From positions 1 to 64,000 of the forward strand of contig CBFIHP010000004.1 of the NCBI GenBank assembly GCA_965662355.1: a DNA stretch of 64,000 nucleotides, written 5' to 3'. The notes under the pieces are model-generated. The model had not been told where the DNA came from, ran no database searches, and worked only from the letters and a program-made list of their open reading frames with translations. This document shows positions 51,719-60,484 of the stretch, piece after piece; the stretch's first letter is position 1, and each line of letters starts with the position of its first letter. Both the position numbers and the translations under genes were made by a program. The DNA comes from GCA-2683825 sp965662355 (GTDB taxonomy: Bacteria > Planctomycetota > UBA1135 > GCA-002686595).

Positions 51719-52837
51719 ATGCCCACTCCCCGCAAACGCCGGCTCGTCCTTGGCCTTTTGGTATCCAGCCTGACCCTGGCCGTGGCGGGCACGGCGGGCT
51801 ATCTCGTCTGGTCGTCGAGCGTGGGCAAGATGTGGATCAAGAGCACATTCAAGAATCCCATTGGGCCCACCGGCGAGCTCGATGCCCGAACAGCGATCAA
51901 CTTCTTCGATCTCAACCGCATCGGCAACAAGTTCATCTACGACCCACTCGCCTACCTGATTCCGAAACCGAATCAGACCTCGAATTGGGACTGGCCCGAG
52001 CACCCCGCCGGCAGATTTAGGATCGTGACGAACGATCTTGGCCTGCGCGAAGACGCTTCCGTCACGCCCGACAAACGGGGCCCGCGCATCCTGGTTGCCG
52101 GTGATTCCCATACCGGGGGACTCGTCAACAACTCCGAGACATTCGCCAATCAACTGGAAGTCACGCTAGCTGCCGCGGAAGGCTGGAAAGACGTCGATGT
52201 CGTGAATGCCGGAGTCCCCTTCACGGGCCCTTCGTGCTATCTCGGGATCCTGAAGAAGTACCTCTACCTGAAGCCCGATGTCTTCATTGCAGTTCTCTTC
52301 ACGGGTAACGATTTCGTCGATGACCTGCGACTGCGCTATGTTCTCGATGGATGGTCGTTGCCACGTGCCGGGGGCAAGTATCGCGAGCAGCTAAGAACGG
52401 CAACCGAACAACATCCCGCCGGGCTTTACCAGGGCTTCAACCAGGCGGTTCGATGGAAGCACTTCCCTCGGGAAATGGAACGCTCTCTCGAAGTCGTCGT
52501 CCAGTCTTACCGGAACATCCAGACTCTCTGCACGGAGAACGGGATCACCTTCTTGGCCGTCGTCCTCCCGACCAAGATGGACGTGGATTCCGATGACATG
52601 GAGGCCCGCGAGGCCATTCGTGAGGTGCTTGGAATGACGCCCGAGGACGTTGGTCTGAACCGCCAGCTGGGCGATCGTTTTGCAGAGACGGTGCGGGCGG
52701 CAGGTATCCATTGCTTCGATCCCACCGACGTGATGGCGGCCCATGAAGAGCCTCTCTACTGGACACAGGATTATCACCTGGGTCTCGCCGGACACACGCT
52801 GCTCGCGCGGGAGCTCTTCGAGGTCCTCAGCCAATAA
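51719..52837 (+). CDS. SGNH/GDSL-type hydrolase, membrane anchored
   Basis: 372 residues from ATG 51719 (MPTPRKRRLVLGLLVSSLTL, signal anchor). VAGDSHTGG near residue 125 is block I with the nucleophile Ser, FTGNDFVDDL near 200 is block III, and DYHLGLAGH near 350 is block V with catalytic Asp and His. The family includes acyl esterases and polysaccharide O-acetyl hydrolases or transferases (AlgX-like). Single gene, ending at a terminator hairpin that serves the opposite strand. Confidence 0.85.
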   Translation: MPTPRKRRLVLGLLVSSLTLAVAGTAGYLVWSSSVGKMWIKSTFKNPIGPTGELDARTAINFFDLNRIGNKFIYDPLAYLIPKPNQTSNWDWPEHPAGRFRIVTNDLGLREDASVTPDKRGPRILVAGDSHTGGLVNNSETFANQLEVTLAAAEGWKDVDVVNAGVPFTGPSCYLGILKKYLYLKPDVFIAVLFTGNDFVDDLRLRYVLDGWSLPRAGGKYREQLRTATEQHPAGLYQGFNQAVRWKHFPREMERSLEVVVQSYRNIQTLCTENGITFLAVVLPTKMDVDSDDMEAREAIREVLGMTPEDVGLNRQLGDRFAETVRAAGIHCFDPTDVMAAHEEPLYWTQDYHLGLAGHTLLARELFEVLSQ

Positions 52838-52872
52838 AAATCCCAGGGTCCCACCCTCAGCGGGACCCTGGG
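52836..52872 (-). terminator. Rho-independent terminator of the PKD-repeat gene
   Basis: On the minus strand CCCAGGGTCCC pairs perfectly with GGGACCCTGGG (11-bp stem, 9-nt loop) and is followed by ATTTTTATT. It starts 22 nt after the TAG at 52894-52896. The plus strand has no T tract, so it is directional. Confidence 0.88.
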
Positions 52873-52893
52873 TCCGAGAAACGTGCGCGGATC

Positions 52894-55800
52894 CTACTGC
52901 GCCTGGATGTGGTCGAACTTACGCTCGACGTCCAGGCCACCCGGCCCCTGAACGCGGAGGCCGACGGAGTACGTCGCCACCGCATTGTAGGTGTGGGAGG
53001 GGTTCTGCACGGTCGAGGACGAGCCGTCGCCGAAGTCCCATTCCCAGCTGGTGATCGTTCCGATGCTCGTATCGCTGAAGGACACGGACAGGGGAGCCGG
53101 ACCGAGGGTCGTCGATGCCGAGAAGTCGGCAGCGGGGATTGGATCCGGAAGTTCGAAGCCGATCGACAGGTCGATGGCGTTACAGAATGTCTGGTCCGGA
53201 ACGCCGAGGATCAAGCCCTGTGAGGCCGCCATCCCCATCATCGAGAGATCCGCCGGAAGGGGGGATGCAAAGGTCGTGATACCGCTCGGATGGGCACTCA
53301 ACGGCACATCGAAGATCGTCGGTAGGCCAACCAGCACCTCCCCGAAGCCAGAATTGATCGGAATGCTGGGCGAACCACGAACGAGCAGGAGGACAACCGT
53401 GGCCGCAGGCCGATCGCGGTGATCGATGAAGGCCTCCCAGGTTTGGCCGAGAACCGGCGGAGAGGCGACATAACACCAGGGGTTGATTTCGTTGCCGTTG
53501 CGCCAGGTGAGGGACGAGAGGTTGCGATCCACGACCCTGTCGAAGTAACCGAGCGACGAATCCAGGCCGTCACCACCATTACCGACCTGAACGGTCAGTG
53601 TCAGGAGCGTGCCGGCGGTCGCCGAGGGATACAGGAGAGCGAGGTTCGTCCCCACCTGATCGACGTCGGTCATCGGCAGGCCGTAGCGGTTCGACGCGTT
53701 GGGGAACGCGGAGAACGAGTCGGCGTAGTACAGGTTGTGGGTCGCCAAACCGTCCGAGATGTCGACCGACATGAAGTCGTTCGTCGCGACGGAAGCCAGG
53801 TCGTCGTTCAGGATGAACGCCGCACTGAACACCAGCGCCGGACCCAACGGATCGAAGAAGAAGCTCTGGGCGACACCGGACGCGCCCACGGGGGCAAGAC
53901 CGGCTCCACCGGGGTTGGAAGGCGGCGTCGCCGCATTTGAACCATCCGCGGAAAGCCCGAGCCAGTTCGATCCGTGCGCAGGCATCCCGTTGTCGAGGAC
54001 AACGGCCGTATCCGGAAGGACGACGTGGGAACTTCCACCGATCGCGGGCCAGGGCGACGAGGGTGCATTCCCCGGGGATTGCAGCTCGAAGCTACCGTCG
54101 AGAAGCGCCCCCGGCGTGACGATCACATAGGAGGGCTTCGTCTCGGTGGCGGGTCCACCGGCTCCCGAAGCGGTCAAGCTGACCGTGTAGGTACCGGGGA
54201 ACGAGTAGGTGTGTGTCGGGTTCTGAATCGACGAGAAGTTCACATCACCGAAGTCCCAGTTCCACGAGCTCACGAGCCCGCTGCTCAAGTCCGTGAAGGC
54301 CACGTTCAAGGGAGCCGAGCCGGCCGTCGGGGAACCGACAAAGTCGGCCACAGGCGGCGGAGGAAGCACCGTTACGTAGCCCGTCTCGACGTGCGTGTCC
54401 GTACCGCCGGGCCCGCTGGCCGTCAGGCTGACCGTATACGTACCGAACAGCACGTACGTGTAGCTCGGGTTCTGCACCGTCGAAGAACCACCGTCACCGA
54501 AGGTCCACATCCAGGCCGTCACGATGCCCAATGATTGATCCGTGAAGTTCACGACCAAGGGCTGGTTGCCGTTCAGGGGCGAACCGGCGAAGGCCGCCGA
54601 GGGTGCGGCGTCGCTCACGGTCACATAGTCCGCCTTCACTTCGATGTCGTTGCCACCCGGTCCCATCGCCGTCAACGTGACGGTGTACGTTCCCACGAAG
54701 GCATACGTCTTGGAGGGGTTCTGCAGGGTCGAGGTCGAAGCGTCGCCGAAGTTCCAGAGCCAGCCCGTAACGACGCCCGTGCTTTGATCGGTGAAGTTCA
54801 CCGTGAGCGGCTCGATGCCCGTCGTCGGCGAACCAACGAACTGGGCGGTGGGCACAAACGGGGTGGCGACGACGTAGTCCGCCTTCGTTTCCAGGTCCGA
54901 ACCACCCGGTCCGGTCGCCGTCAGCGAGACGGTGTAGGTACCAGCCGCGAGGTAGCTGTAGCTCGGGTTCTGAATCGTCGAGGATCCACCATCACCGAAG
55001 TCCCAGCTCCAGGCCGTAACCGTGTTCGTCGTCATGTCCGTGAAGGTCACGACCAAGGGCACGACACCCGCTAGCGGCGAACCAGCAAACTCCGCCACGG
55101 GGGATGGGGGCAGGACCGTCACATAGTCCGTTACCGTCACGAGATCCGAGCCACCGGGGCCCGTTGCCGTGAGCCCGACAGTGAAGGTGCCCGCAGCGAG
55201 GTAGGTGTGCGAGGGGTTTTCCAGGGCCGATACTCCACCGTCACCGAAAGTCCACGCCCAGGCCGTGACCGTGTTCGTGGAATCGTCGCTGAAGTTGACC
55301 GTCAAGGGCTCGTTGCCGCTGAGCGGCGTGCCCGAAAGAGCCGCTACGGGAGCAGCGAAGGAAACGGTCACGTAGTCCGACTTGGTAATCGTGTCCAGGC
55401 CACCGGGCCCGGTCGATGTCAGAGAAACGGCATAGGTTCCCGGAGCCACGTATGTGTAGCTCGGGTTCTGAACCGTCGCCACTCCACCGTCCCCGAAGCT
55501 CCAGCTCCAGGACGTGACCGTGTTCGACGTCGCGTCCGTGAACGTGACGGTCAACGGCTCGGTGCCTGTGGTCGGCATGCCAGCAAAATCGGCCAGCGGA
55601 GCCGGAGGCAGCACCGTGATGTAGTCGACGATCGTCGCAGCATCCATGCCGCCCGGACCCGTCACGGTCATGGAGACCGTGTACGTCCCCGCGGCGTAGC
55701 TGTGCGAGGGGTTCTGCAAGGTCGACGTACCGAGATCGCCGAAGTCCCAGCTCCACACGGAAATCGGTCCGCTCGACGTGTCGCTGAAGTTCACAACCAG

Positions 55801-58308
55801 GGGCTCGTTCCCCGTGAGCGGCGTGCCCCCGAAGGAAGCCACCGGTGCCGGGGGTAGCACAACGACGTAGTCCGTCTTCGTCTCGCTGTCCACACCTCCG
55901 GGCCCCGTCGCGGTCAAAACGACCGTGTACGTCCCCGCAGTCGCGTACAAATGGGTCGGGCTCTGCAGCGTCGAGCTGCCGAGATCACCGAAGTCCCAGC
56001 TCCAGTCACTGATCATTCCGCTGCTGAGATCCGTGAAGGTCACCCCGAGAGGCTCGTTGCCCGAGAGCGGCGTACCCGCAAAATCCGCCACCGGAGCCGG
56101 AGGCAAGACGACGACATAACCGAGCTTGGATTCGCCATCGATTCCACCAGGGCCGGTCACGTTCAGGGTAACGGTGTAGGTACCGGCGAGCGCGTACGTG
56201 TGCGTCGGATTTTGCATCGTCGACGAACCCGCGTCACCGAAGTCCCAGCTCCAGCTGCTGACGCTCCCCACGGAAGCGTCGCTGAAGGCGACGTTCATGG
56301 GAGCGTTGCCCAAGGTCGGAAAACCGGTGAAGTCTGCGACCGGTGGAGCGAACGCGACCATGACGTAGTCGGTCTTCGTCTCCGTCAACATGCCGCCAGG
56401 CCCGGTCGCCGTCAGACTGACCGTGTACGTGCCCGCGGCTGCGTAGGTGTGCGTCGGGTTTTGCAGGGTCGAGGTACCCAGGTCGCCGAAGCTCCAGCTC
56501 CAGCCACTGACGATACCCGTGGTCGCATCGGTGAACGTGACCAGCAAGGGCTCCGTTCCGGAGAGCGGCGCGCCCGCAAAGTCCGGCACGGGAACCGGCG
56601 GGGTAACGACGACATAGTCGGTCTTCGTGTCGCTACCGACTCCTCCCGGACCGGTCGTCGTCAAGCTGACCGTGTACGTTCCGACACCGATGTAGATGTT
56701 CGTCGGGTTCTGCAAGGAGGACGTGCCGAGATCACCGAAGTCCCAGGCCCATGCGGTGATCGTTCCCACGGATAGATCCGTGAAAGTCACGTTCAAGGGC
56801 GTGGCGCCAGCGGTCGGAGTTCCAATGAAATCGGTCACCGGGGGCCCCGGCATGACCGTGATGAAGTCGGCCTTCGTTTCGGTGTTCGCGCCACCCGGTC
56901 CCGTGGAGGTGAGACTGACCGTGTACGTGCCCTCCAGAGCGTAGGAGTGCGTCGGATTCTGGAGGCTCGAGCTGCCGCCGTCCCCGAAGTCCCAGCTCCA
57001 GGCCGTGACGGAGCCGGAGGTCAGATCCATGAATGCCACCGAGAGCGGCGATAGACCGGTCAAGGGTGTGCCCATGAAGTCCGGAACGGGATCGACCACG
57101 ACGATGTAGTCACCGCGGAATTCGAGATCGAAACCACCCGGCCCCTCGACGACCAGCGAGACGGAGAACGTGCCGCCAGTGGTGTATGTGTGGGAGGGGT
57201 TGGCGCTGGTCGAAGCCGTGCCATCACCGAAATCCCAGGTCCAGGCCGTGATCGGCCCGGTGCTGTTGTCGATAAAGGCCACGCTCAGAGGCGCGGGACC
57301 ACCTGTGGTCGAGGCCGCCGTGAACGATGCCGTGGGTCGCGCCACGACCGGTGCCGTTCCCGCGATCAGGTCGACGGCGTTGAGGAACTGCCCCGTCGAG
57401 GCGTTCACGAAGCAAAAGGCTTGTGTGTAGCCAGTCAACCCGATGAGACCCGGATCGTTCGGCAGCGGGAAGGAGTGAGTGTCGATCCCCCCGGACGACA
57501 ACTTGACGCTGTCGAAGAGAATGCCCGAGCCGATGTTGATGAGGAGACGGCCGAACATCGTGCTAACGCCAGCGATCGGCGTCATGCGTCCGTAGATGAT
57601 CGTAGCAATCGTCCCGGGGAACGCGGTCGAATCCACCTCTGCGGTCCACAATTGGCCGACCACGGGGGCGGCGGCGGAGTAGGCCGCGGGGTTGATGAAC
57701 GTGCCTCCGTTGCGATAGCTGGCGAGCGCTGATTGAGTCGCGCTGATGTAGTCCGTCTTGGTCTCAAGATCCGGTCCACCTACCGACGTCGCGGTCAAGC
57801 TGACCGTGTAGTCTCCAACCGCCGCGTATGTGTGCGTGGGGTTCTGCGCCGTGGACGAGTTGCCATCACCGAAGTCCCAAGCCCAAGCACTCGCGGGAGG
57901 CGAAGTCGTGTCCGTGAAGGAAACTGACAGGGGAGCCGTGCCGTTCAGGGGGGAACCAACGAAGTCTGCGTTGGTCGGACCGATCGCCACGATGTAGTCC
58001 ACCTTCGTTTCCGGATCGCTTCCCCCCGGGCCTGATGCCGTGAGAGTCACCGAGTACGTACCCGGTGCAAGGTAGGTGTGCAGCGGGTTCTGCAGAAGCG
58101 AACCGTTCGTGTCACCGAAGGACCAAACCCAACCGGTAACGCTACCGGTACTGAGGTCGGTGAAGCTGACCGCCATGGGGACGAAACCGGTTGTGGGTGT
58201 CGCTGAAAATTCGGCGACCGGTGCCTGCGCTTGCACGGTCGTGGCCGAAACCAAGGCGATAGAAAAGCAAACCAGAAGCTTCCGGAGGCCACTGTGGGGG
58301 GCGAACAT
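52894..58308 (-). CDS. Giant exported protein with 16 PKD domains
   Basis: 1804 residues. MFAPHSGLRKLLVCFSIALV is a signal peptide, cleaved near VQA-QAP. I count 16 PKD domains of about 80-83 residues, each with the W-x-W-(D/S/T/N)-F-G-D core and the HxY/xTY ... GTYTVSLT strand. Order: two PKD; a copy of the shared domain (about 195-325); 13 PKD in tandem; a beta-rich domain (about 1405-1600, opens with DGSFELQSPG) of lectin or jelly-roll style; a second copy of the shared domain (about 1600-1720); one last PKD. No cell-wall anchor or sortase motif. Extracellular adhesion or a structural stalk is the best reading. It has its own terminator; the upstream flank has a run of 10 G. Confidence 0.93.
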   Translation of the reverse strand: MFAPHSGLRKLLVCFSIALVSATTVQAQAPVAEFSATPTTGFVPMAVSFTDLSTGSVTGWVWSFGDTNGSLLQNPLHTYLAPGTYSVTLTASGPGGSDPETKVDYIVAIGPTNADFVGSPLNGTAPLSVSFTDTTSPPASAWAWDFGDGNSSTAQNPTHTYAAVGDYTVSLTATSVGGPDLETKTDYISATQSALASYRNGGTFINPAAYSAAAPVVGQLWTAEVDSTAFPGTIATIIYGRMTPIAGVSTMFGRLLINIGSGILFDSVKLSSGGIDTHSFPLPNDPGLIGLTGYTQAFCFVNASTGQFLNAVDLIAGTAPVVARPTASFTAASTTGGPAPLSVAFIDNSTGPITAWTWDFGDGTASTSANPSHTYTTGGTFSVSLVVEGPGGFDLEFRGDYIVVVDPVPDFMGTPLTGLSPLSVAFMDLTSGSVTAWSWDFGDGGSSSLQNPTHSYALEGTYTVSLTSTGPGGANTETKADFITVMPGPPVTDFIGTPTAGATPLNVTFTDLSVGTITAWAWDFGDLGTSSLQNPTNIYIGVGTYTVSLTTTGPGGVGSDTKTDYVVVTPPVPVPDFAGAPLSGTEPLLVTFTDATTGIVSGWSWSFGDLGTSTLQNPTHTYAAAGTYTVSLTATGPGGMLTETKTDYVMVAFAPPVADFTGFPTLGNAPMNVAFSDASVGSVSSWSWDFGDAGSSTMQNPTHTYALAGTYTVTLNVTGPGGIDGESKLGYVVVLPPAPVADFAGTPLSGNEPLGVTFTDLSSGMISDWSWDFGDLGSSTLQSPTHLYATAGTYTVVLTATGPGGVDSETKTDYVVVLPPAPVASFGGTPLTGNEPLVVNFSDTSSGPISVWSWDFGDLGTSTLQNPSHSYAAGTYTVSMTVTGPGGMDAATIVDYITVLPPAPLADFAGMPTTGTEPLTVTFTDATSNTVTSWSWSFGDGGVATVQNPSYTYVAPGTYAVSLTSTGPGGLDTITKSDYVTVSFAAPVAALSGTPLSGNEPLTVNFSDDSTNTVTAWAWTFGDGGVSALENPSHTYLAAGTFTVGLTATGPGGSDLVTVTDYVTVLPPSPVAEFAGSPLAGVVPLVVTFTDMTTNTVTAWSWDFGDGGSSTIQNPSYSYLAAGTYTVSLTATGPGGSDLETKADYVVATPFVPTAQFVGSPTTGIEPLTVNFTDQSTGVVTGWLWNFGDASTSTLQNPSKTYAFVGTYTVTLTAMGPGGNDIEVKADYVTVSDAAPSAAFAGSPLNGNQPLVVNFTDQSLGIVTAWMWTFGDGGSSTVQNPSYTYVLFGTYTVSLTASGPGGTDTHVETGYVTVLPPPPVADFVGSPTAGSAPLNVAFTDLSSGLVSSWNWDFGDVNFSSIQNPTHTYSFPGTYTVSLTASGAGGPATETKPSYVIVTPGALLDGSFELQSPGNAPSSPWPAIGGSSHVVLPDTAVVLDNGMPAHGSNWLGLSADGSNAATPPSNPGGAGLAPVGASGVAQSFFFDPLGPALVFSAAFILNDDLASVATNDFMSVDISDGLATHNLYYADSFSAFPNASNRYGLPMTDVDQVGTNLALLYPSATAGTLLTLTVQVGNGGDGLDSSLGYFDRVVDRNLSSLTWRNGNEINPWCYVASPPVLGQTWEAFIDHRDRPAATVVLLLVRGSPSIPINSGFGEVLVGLPTIFDVPLSAHPSGITTFASPLPADLSMMGMAASQGLILGVPDQTFCNAIDLSIGFELPDPIPAADFSASTTLGPAPLSVSFSDTSIGTITSWEWDFGDGSSSTVQNPSHTYNAVATYSVGLRVQGPGGLDVERKFDHIQAQ
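54110..57330 (-). repeat. Tandem array of about 13 PKD-encoding units (about 249 bp each)
   Basis: The same protein's middle part is encoded by units of 82-83 codons. DNA similarity between neighbouring units is visible (for example the repeated text tcaccgaagtccca across units), so copies arose by duplication and later diverged. One unit (PKD 9) is a residue or two shorter (SYAAGTYTV). Confidence 0.85.
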
Positions 58309-58418
58309 GGCGATCCTCTAATTGAGGGGGGGGGGAGACCTGGGCCAATTCTAGGCGGATTCCTCGTAATGGGGGGAAAAAGCCTCCCCCGCCTCGTTCC
58401 GGCGCCCGTGATTCTCGC

Positions 58419-60332
58419 CTAGGCCGAAGTCGCCGGGATCGGCGACGTCTCACCCCCCCCGCCGGCGTCCGTATTCGCTCCTGCATACGCGCCCGCCCGG
58501 CCGCTCACCTCGATGGGCACGTAGAGCTCCTCGGTAGTCCACGAAGCCTCGCTGAGCTCCCCCAGGGCACATAGCTCCCCGTAGGGTGGCACAGGCCCGG
58601 GAATCCACTTCTGTGCGAAGCGCTGCCAGTTGGCCAGAAGCAGTTCCCGGTGCTCCAGGCTCTTGGCTCCCCCATAGCTCTCATGGCGGATGAAGACATC
58701 CCGCGCCATGCGTGCCCGAAACCCCGCCAGGAAGGCCCGCAAGGCAAAGTCGTCGTCTTCGAAACCCCAGGGCGTGAAAATCGGATCGAAGCCGCCGATG
58801 GTGTCGATAACCTCGCGCTTCACCAGCACACAGAACGATGGAAAGAGCATCTTGTAAGTCGTCTTCCGATGCTCTGTTCGGCTCCGTTGTCGGGCGAAGG
58901 CGTGCACCGATTCGAGGTCGTCTCCACCTCCATAAGGAATCTGCTGGCCGTGGGCGGCCCGATCCGAGACCGGACAGACGCAACCCACCTTGGAATCGAC
59001 GCTCCCGTGGAAGTGCATGCGCTCGAGCCAGCCTGGCGAGGCGATGGCGTCATTGTCCATGAAGCAGATCCAGGCCCCCTGGACAAGCGCAAGGGCCTGA
59101 TTCCTGGCTACCGGAGCCCCGAGATTCTCCTCGTTTCGCACCAGCTGGACGTCCACCTGTGCCGCGAGGAACTCAGCACTGCCATCTGTCGAGCCGTTGT
59201 CGACAACGATGATCTCCATCGGAAAGCACTCGTCCGCACAGAGCCGGATCGCCTCCAGACACTTGCGCGTGCGCTCGAGAGCGCCATGGGAGACGATGAC
59301 AATCGAGGTCAAAACGCCTGTGGGAGCTCCATCCCGCATGATCGGATCGGGATCATGGCCTTCGACTTCGCCGATGATGCCCTTGAGCATGCGGCACATA
59401 TGGGCATGGGGCAGAATCGCGTTCATCTGGGCTTCGATCTGCACCGGGAGGCTCTTTCCGTGATACTCGAGTTCGATCAAACGCATCTGTTCGGCGAAAC
59501 GCACGGCGATGTCGTGATACGCCTCGTAGCTCACATGAGCCGACTGAAGGATCGACTCTTGGCACTCACTCAGATGACGCCCGAGAACCTGGATACCGGG
59601 GTGTTTGCGCGCCATGCGCCATTGGTTACGCCCGAGACTCTCCCCCCGCTTCAGGTAGGCCGCGGAGGTCAACTCGTGGTCATGGTGACACTCCGCATCG
59701 GAGCGATAGAGCACGCTCCAACCTTCTCGCTCGAGCCTGTAGCCGAGCTCGACATCCTCGCAAATGGCTTCCGGAAATGTCTCCGCATCGAACCCGCCAA
59801 CCTCCTGGATCGCGGCCAGCGGCAAGCTGATGTTGCAGGTCCAAAAACAGGTCCAGTTCGACAGCTCGCCGTGACGCAACGTTCGAAATGCGAACAGCAG
59901 GTTCGAGTCATCGAGAAGCTGCACGAAGGGGCTCCGCAAGGCCTCCTCGGTGAAGTGAAACGAACCCAGGACCGCGGTCTTCGGAGGTGCATCCGCATGC
60001 GCCGCGAGGTGCGTTTCGAGCAACTTCGACGCGGGCACCGCATCGTCGTTCAGAATCAGCACCAAGGCTGCCTGACAATGCTCGAAAGCCAGGTTGCGGG
60101 CCGCCCCCGGGCCCTGATTGTCTTGACGCAAGAGGACGACTCGAAACGGGTAGGAGCTGGCCTCGAGCTGAATGGGCGTCGGCGAGCCATCGTCGACGAT
60201 AACGACTTCGAACCTCGTTGACTCCAGGGTCTGTGCCCGAAGACTCTCCAGGAGTTTCTGCACCGCATCGGGGCGGCCAAAAGTGGGAACGACCACGGAG
60301 AGCTCAAGCGAACGGTCAGCAATATTCTTCAT
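58419..60332 (-). CDS. Glycosyltransferase with two GT2 domains
   Basis: 637 residues from ATG 60332 (MKNIADRSLELSVVVPTFGR). Domain 1 (about 10-240) has VVVPTFGRPDAVQ, VVIVDDGSPTP and LILNDDAVPA (DxD-like), then CEDVELGYRLEREGW. Domain 2 (about 345-570) has SIVIVSHGALERT, EIIVVDNGSTDGS and ICFMDNDAIASPGWLE, then GFEDDDFALRAFLAGF. Both have the ED/DD acidic pair, so both look active. A cytosolic enzyme with no transmembrane span, it should extend surface glycans or glycosylate proteins by using nucleotide sugars. Located downstream of the PKD gene on the same strand (110-bp gap), so modification of that surface protein is possible. Confidence 0.92.
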   Translation of the reverse strand: MKNIADRSLELSVVVPTFGRPDAVQKLLESLRAQTLESTRFEVVIVDDGSPTPIQLEASSYPFRVVLLRQDNQGPGAARNLAFEHCQAALVLILNDDAVPASKLLETHLAAHADAPPKTAVLGSFHFTEEALRSPFVQLLDDSNLLFAFRTLRHGELSNWTCFWTCNISLPLAAIQEVGGFDAETFPEAICEDVELGYRLEREGWSVLYRSDAECHHDHELTSAAYLKRGESLGRNQWRMARKHPGIQVLGRHLSECQESILQSAHVSYEAYHDIAVRFAEQMRLIELEYHGKSLPVQIEAQMNAILPHAHMCRMLKGIIGEVEGHDPDPIMRDGAPTGVLTSIVIVSHGALERTRKCLEAIRLCADECFPMEIIVVDNGSTDGSAEFLAAQVDVQLVRNEENLGAPVARNQALALVQGAWICFMDNDAIASPGWLERMHFHGSVDSKVGCVCPVSDRAAHGQQIPYGGGDDLESVHAFARQRSRTEHRKTTYKMLFPSFCVLVKREVIDTIGGFDPIFTPWGFEDDDFALRAFLAGFRARMARDVFIRHESYGGAKSLEHRELLLANWQRFAQKWIPGPVPPYGELCALGELSEASWTTEELYVPIEVSGRAGAYAGANTDAGGGGETSPIPATSA

Positions 60333-60484
60333 ACAAGCACAGGACCGATGACCACCATCTCCCAAGCGCAAACATCGGGTCGACTGGCCCATTGCTTGAG
60401 GCTCCAGACCCGCATTGCAGAAAGGACTTCCGATTGTCCCACGAACCGGATCGCCCCGAGAAACGGGGCGATCACCGAGGCGAT

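Noticed and set aside
54110..57330. CRISPR-like repeats
   Set aside because: The repeats are about 249 bp, in frame and encode PKD domains; no short repeats with unique spacers.
58650..60221. 523-codon plus-strand frame opposite the GT2 gene
   Set aside because: It is antisense to two clear GT2 domains and has no motif; high-GC codon use leaves such frames open.
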